Assembly (NCBI RefSeq): GCF_037041345.1
Contig: NZ_CP146287.1
Span: 933,501 to 997,500 of the forward strand
Direction of reading: 5' to 3'
DNA: 64,000 nt
Origin: Abiotrophia defectiva ATCC 49176
GTDB lineage: Bacteria; Bacillota; Bacilli; Lactobacillales; Aerococcaceae
In this document: positions 62,073-64,000 of the stretch, piece by piece
Layout: each line of letters starts with the position of its first letter
Position numbering within the stretch: the first letter of the stretch is position 1
Made by a program: the position numbers and the translations under genes
The notes under the pieces: model-generated
Database searches by the model: none
What the model was told of the DNA's origin: nothing
Seen by the model: the letters and a program-made list of their open reading frames with translations, nothing else

Positions 62073-62630
62073 ATGACTACTGAATTAATCAAAGATACTA
62101 AGCAACGTATGCAAAAGACCGTTGACGCCTACCAACGCGAGTTAGGTTCTATTCGGGCTGGGCGTGCTAATGCCAGCATTTTAGACCGTATTAGTGTTGA
62201 ATACTATGGCGTACCAACTCCACTTAACCAATTAGCATCCATCACCATTCCAGAGGCGCGTATGCTCTTGATTACCCCTTATGACAAAGGAACCCTAGGG
62301 GATATCGAGAAAGCGATCTTAATGAGTGATGTGGGCATTACGCCATCTAACGATGGGTCTGTGGTGCGTTTGGTCATTCCGGCCTTGACTCAAGAGCGTC
62401 GTCAAGAATTGGCTAAAACCGTTGGTAAGGAACAAGAAGGGGCTAAGGTCCGTGTTCGTAACATCCGTCGTGATGCCATTGACCATGCTAAGAAGGCAGA
62501 GAAGAACAAGGAAATCACCGAAGATGATTTGAAAGGTCTTGAAAAAGACATTCAAAAGTTAACAGACGACTTCGTCAAAGAAATCGAAAAATTAACGGCT
62601 GAAAAAGAAAAAGAAATCTTAGAAAAATAA
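62073..62630 (+). CDS. frr: Ribosome recycling factor
   Basis: 185 residues, the family's usual length, from the ATG at 62073 nine bases after [34 protein letters not shown], and the coiled-coil C-terminal half [20 protein letters not shown]. Acts with EF-G to split post-termination ribosomes. In many Firmicutes uppS follows directly; here uppS is about 59 kb upstream. Confidence 0.98.
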   Translation: MTTELIKDTKQRMQKTVDAYQRELGSIRAGRANASILDRISVEYYGVPTPLNQLASITIPEARMLLITPYDKGTLGDIEKAILMSDVGITPSNDGSVVRLVIPALTQERRQELAKTVGKEQEGAKVRVRNIRRDAIDHAKKAEKNKEITEDDLKGLEKDIQKLTDDFVKEIEKLTAEKEKEILEK

Positions 62631-62638
62631 GACTTTAT

Positions 62639-62681
62639 AGACGTGGATTCTGTTGTATAGCAGGATTTGCGTCTTTTTTTC
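62639..62681 (+). terminator. Terminator after frr
   Basis: Fourteen-bp stem with several G-T pairs (62639-62652 with 62661-62674), eight-base loop, long T run. Confidence 0.88.
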
Positions 62682-62693
62682 TTACCTAAAAAG

Positions 62694-62702
62694 TGCTATA
62701 AT
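62694..62702 (+). promoter_or_regulatory. Extended -10 promoter of panE
   Basis: TGCTATAAT, 38 bases before the ATG; AGGAGGGG ribosome site in between. Confidence 0.6.
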
Positions 62703-62740
62703 GAAGTTAGTTAATAAACTTACATAGGAGGGGACTTGTT

Positions 62741-63667
62741 ATGTTAACCTATATTGTAGGTGCCGGCGCAATGGGGTGCCGTTTCGGCTACCAAATGGCT
62801 GAAGCTGGCCAAAAAGTCGTCTTGTTTGATGGATGGCAAGACCACATTCAAGCAATCAAAGAAAAAGGCTTAATTATTACTGGCGACCAAGACAAGACAG
62901 TAGCCTTGGATATTCGGCCTTTTGGGCAAGATGCGCCAGTCTGTGACCTCATGATTCTCTTCGTCAAAGCCCACCAATTGGAGACAACTTTGAAGGAAAC
63001 GGCTCACTTACGTGATCAGCACACCAAGGTTTTCTGCCTGCTCAATGGTTTAGGGCATGAAGAAGTCATTAAACGATACGTGGATCCACACAATATTATG
63101 ATGGGGGTAACCGTTTGGACTGCTGTCCTTCTTGGTCCGGGGCAAGTACGTCTCAAAGATTCCGGGACCATTAATTTCTGTGCGCTTGACCCAAGCGGTA
63201 AAGAAGTTGGCCTAGAGGTAGAAGCTTTACTTAACCAAGCTGGGCTTAATGCGACATATGACCAAGAAGTCTTTAAGGCTATTTGGACTAAGGCCTGTGT
63301 CAATGGGACCATGAACTCTACTTGTGCCTTAACAGATTGTACCATTGCAGAATTCTTCTCTTCAGAAGAGGGGCGCTTAATCGTTCGTCAACTCATGCAC
63401 GAGTTCATCACCGTCGCCAAAGCCAAAGGTATTGTCCTAGATGAAGAGAAAATTTACCAGTACCTTATGGACTTATCCGTTAAGTTAGCAGGTCACTATC
63501 CATCAATGCACCAAGATCTGGTTCAACAAAAACGCCTAACTGAAATTGACTACATCAATGGGGCTGTTGCACGTATGGGGGCCGATTTAGGCATTGATAC
63601 ACCTTACTGCAAGATGGTGACCGAGTTCATCCATGTTAAGGAGCGTCAAATTGGGGTGCGCGCCTAG
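62741..63667 (+). CDS. panE: Ketopantoate reductase family protein
   Basis: 308 residues. N-terminal Rossmann fold YIVGAGAMGCRFGYQMAEAG, LLNGLGHEEVI, and the helical C-terminal domain with the catalytic Lys in FKAIWTKACVNGTMNSTCAL and the late YPSMHQDL stretch. Reduces 2-dehydropantoate to pantoate with NADPH in pantothenate synthesis; some family members act on other 2-oxo acids. No other pan genes are nearby. Confidence 0.9.
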   Translation: MLTYIVGAGAMGCRFGYQMAEAGQKVVLFDGWQDHIQAIKEKGLIITGDQDKTVALDIRPFGQDAPVCDLMILFVKAHQLETTLKETAHLRDQHTKVFCLLNGLGHEEVIKRYVDPHNIMMGVTVWTAVLLGPGQVRLKDSGTINFCALDPSGKEVGLEVEALLNQAGLNATYDQEVFKAIWTKACVNGTMNSTCALTDCTIAEFFSSEEGRLIVRQLMHEFITVAKAKGIVLDEEKIYQYLMDLSVKLAGHYPSMHQDLVQQKRLTEIDYINGAVARMGADLGIDTPYCKMVTEFIHVKERQIGVRA

Positions 63668-63684
63668 TAGCTGAGGCCAAAGGC

Positions 63685-63712
63685 TTGACACTTAGGCTCT
63701 TTGTGGTATAAT
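63685..63712 (+). promoter_or_regulatory. Strong promoter of the rimP operon
   Basis: Consensus -35 TTGACA (63685-63690), 16-bp spacer, -10 TATAAT (63707-63712) preceded by TGG, i.e. also extended. Confidence 0.85.
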
Positions 63713-63739
63713 GTATACAGTCGAAATCAAGTTGGAAAG

Positions 63740-63766
63740 GAGTGAGCGGTGACGCTTGCTCTTTTT
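63740..63766 (+). promoter_or_regulatory. Attenuator-like hairpin in the rimP leader
   Basis: GAGTGAGC (63740-63747) pairs with GCTTGCTC (63754-63761), six-base loop, followed by TTTTT. It lies between the promoter and the rimP start, so it may trim transcription of the rimP-nusA-infB operon expected downstream. Confidence 0.6.
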
Positions 63767-63788
63767 GCATGAGAGAATGAGGTGAACT

Positions 63789-64000
63789 ATGAGTGCAATT
63801 TTAGATAAGGTGACACCAGCCATTACTGAGATAGTAGAAGCCAACGGCTGCTACTTGGTTGACATGGAATATGTCAAGGAAGGTAAGTCTTGGTTCCTTC
63901 GCATCTATGCGGATAAACCAGGACGGATTGACATTGATGACTGTGCGGCCATCAGTGAGCAAATCAGCGAACATCTGGATAGTATTAAGCCTGATCCATT
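63789..64000 (+). CDS. rimP: Ribosome maturation factor RimP, N-terminal fragment
   Basis: First 70 codons only; the gene runs off the window. VTPAITEIVEANGCYLVDME, then FLRIYADKPGRIDIDDCAAI and SEQISEHLD match the RimP N-terminal domain, needed for 30S assembly. GAATGAGGTG ribosome site. nusA normally follows. Confidence 0.94.
   Translation, partial: MSAILDKVTPAITEIVEANGCYLVDMEYVKEGKSWFLRIYADKPGRIDIDDCAAISEQISEHLDSIKPDP

Overview
The window looks like a chromosome segment of a low-to-mid GC Gram-positive coccus of the Lactobacillales, probably near Aerococcaceae/Abiotrophia. The evidence is PolC-type replicase, RseP/Eep, LexA, CtsR boxes, a T-box leader, YSIRK-like and LPXTG surface proteins, and no dxr next to cdsA. 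The genus is an inference. No rRNA, tRNA, insertion sequence, integrase or CRISPR array was seen. About sixty genes are packed mostly on the + strand, with clear intrinsic terminators. Many promoters are of the extended -10 type (TGnTATAAT).

Layout. 0-3 kb: end of apt, lexA (minus) facing ynzC across an SOS box, yneF, an unknown gene, yitT. 3-10.4 kb: uppS-cdsA, rseP, polC, which are envelope lipid genes and the replicative polymerase; dxr and proS, often present in this cluster, are absent. 10.4-19 kb: an accessory stretch of surface and secreted proteins. It holds two CAP-like paralogs (one LPXTG-anchored with a 27-bp minisatellite, one without a sorting motif), a secreted protein with an internal duplication, a membrane-anchored class A beta-lactamase-like protein, rpmG and an SH3/amidase. 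18.8-22.2 kb: a T-box-controlled hisS-aspS operon. 22.3-26.2 kb: PPDK regulator (minus), zur-like gene, rpsU, a MalY/PatB lyase with RidA, yqeY. 26.3-32.2 kb: phoH-pgpH-ybeY-udpK-era-recO. 32.4-37.8 kb: a compact glycopolymer locus of flippase, GT2, a polymerase fused to LicD, and a second LicD-like protein. 37.8-42.2 kb: two lipoprotein genes on the minus strand, then lspA, rluD and a DUF2786 gene. 42.2-46.5 kb: a long leader and a large Cna-B LPXTG adhesin. 46.5-52.2 kb: HAD phosphatase, SufT-like and rhodanese genes, CtsR-controlled clpB, AI-2E-type exporter. 52.3-59.2 kb: an orphan secreted protein, nfeD-floA plus an unknown gene, and an overlapping alpha/beta hydrolase and AMP-binding ligase. 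59.2-64 kb: rpsB-tsf-pyrH-frr, panE, start of rimP.

How they fit together. The dominant theme is the cell envelope: isoprenoid carrier (uppS, udpK), phospholipid (cdsA), lipoprotein processing (lspA), intramembrane proteolysis (rseP), membrane domains (nfeD-floA), cell-wall hydrolase, sortase substrates and a decorated glycopolymer. Housekeeping translation genes are interleaved. The best candidates for something under-described are the Wzx/GT2/Wzy-LicD/LicD locus, the hydrolase-ligase overlap beside floA, the beta-lactamase-like protein lacking the position-166 glutamate, and the structured leaders upstream of the adhesin and in the polC-downstream gap.
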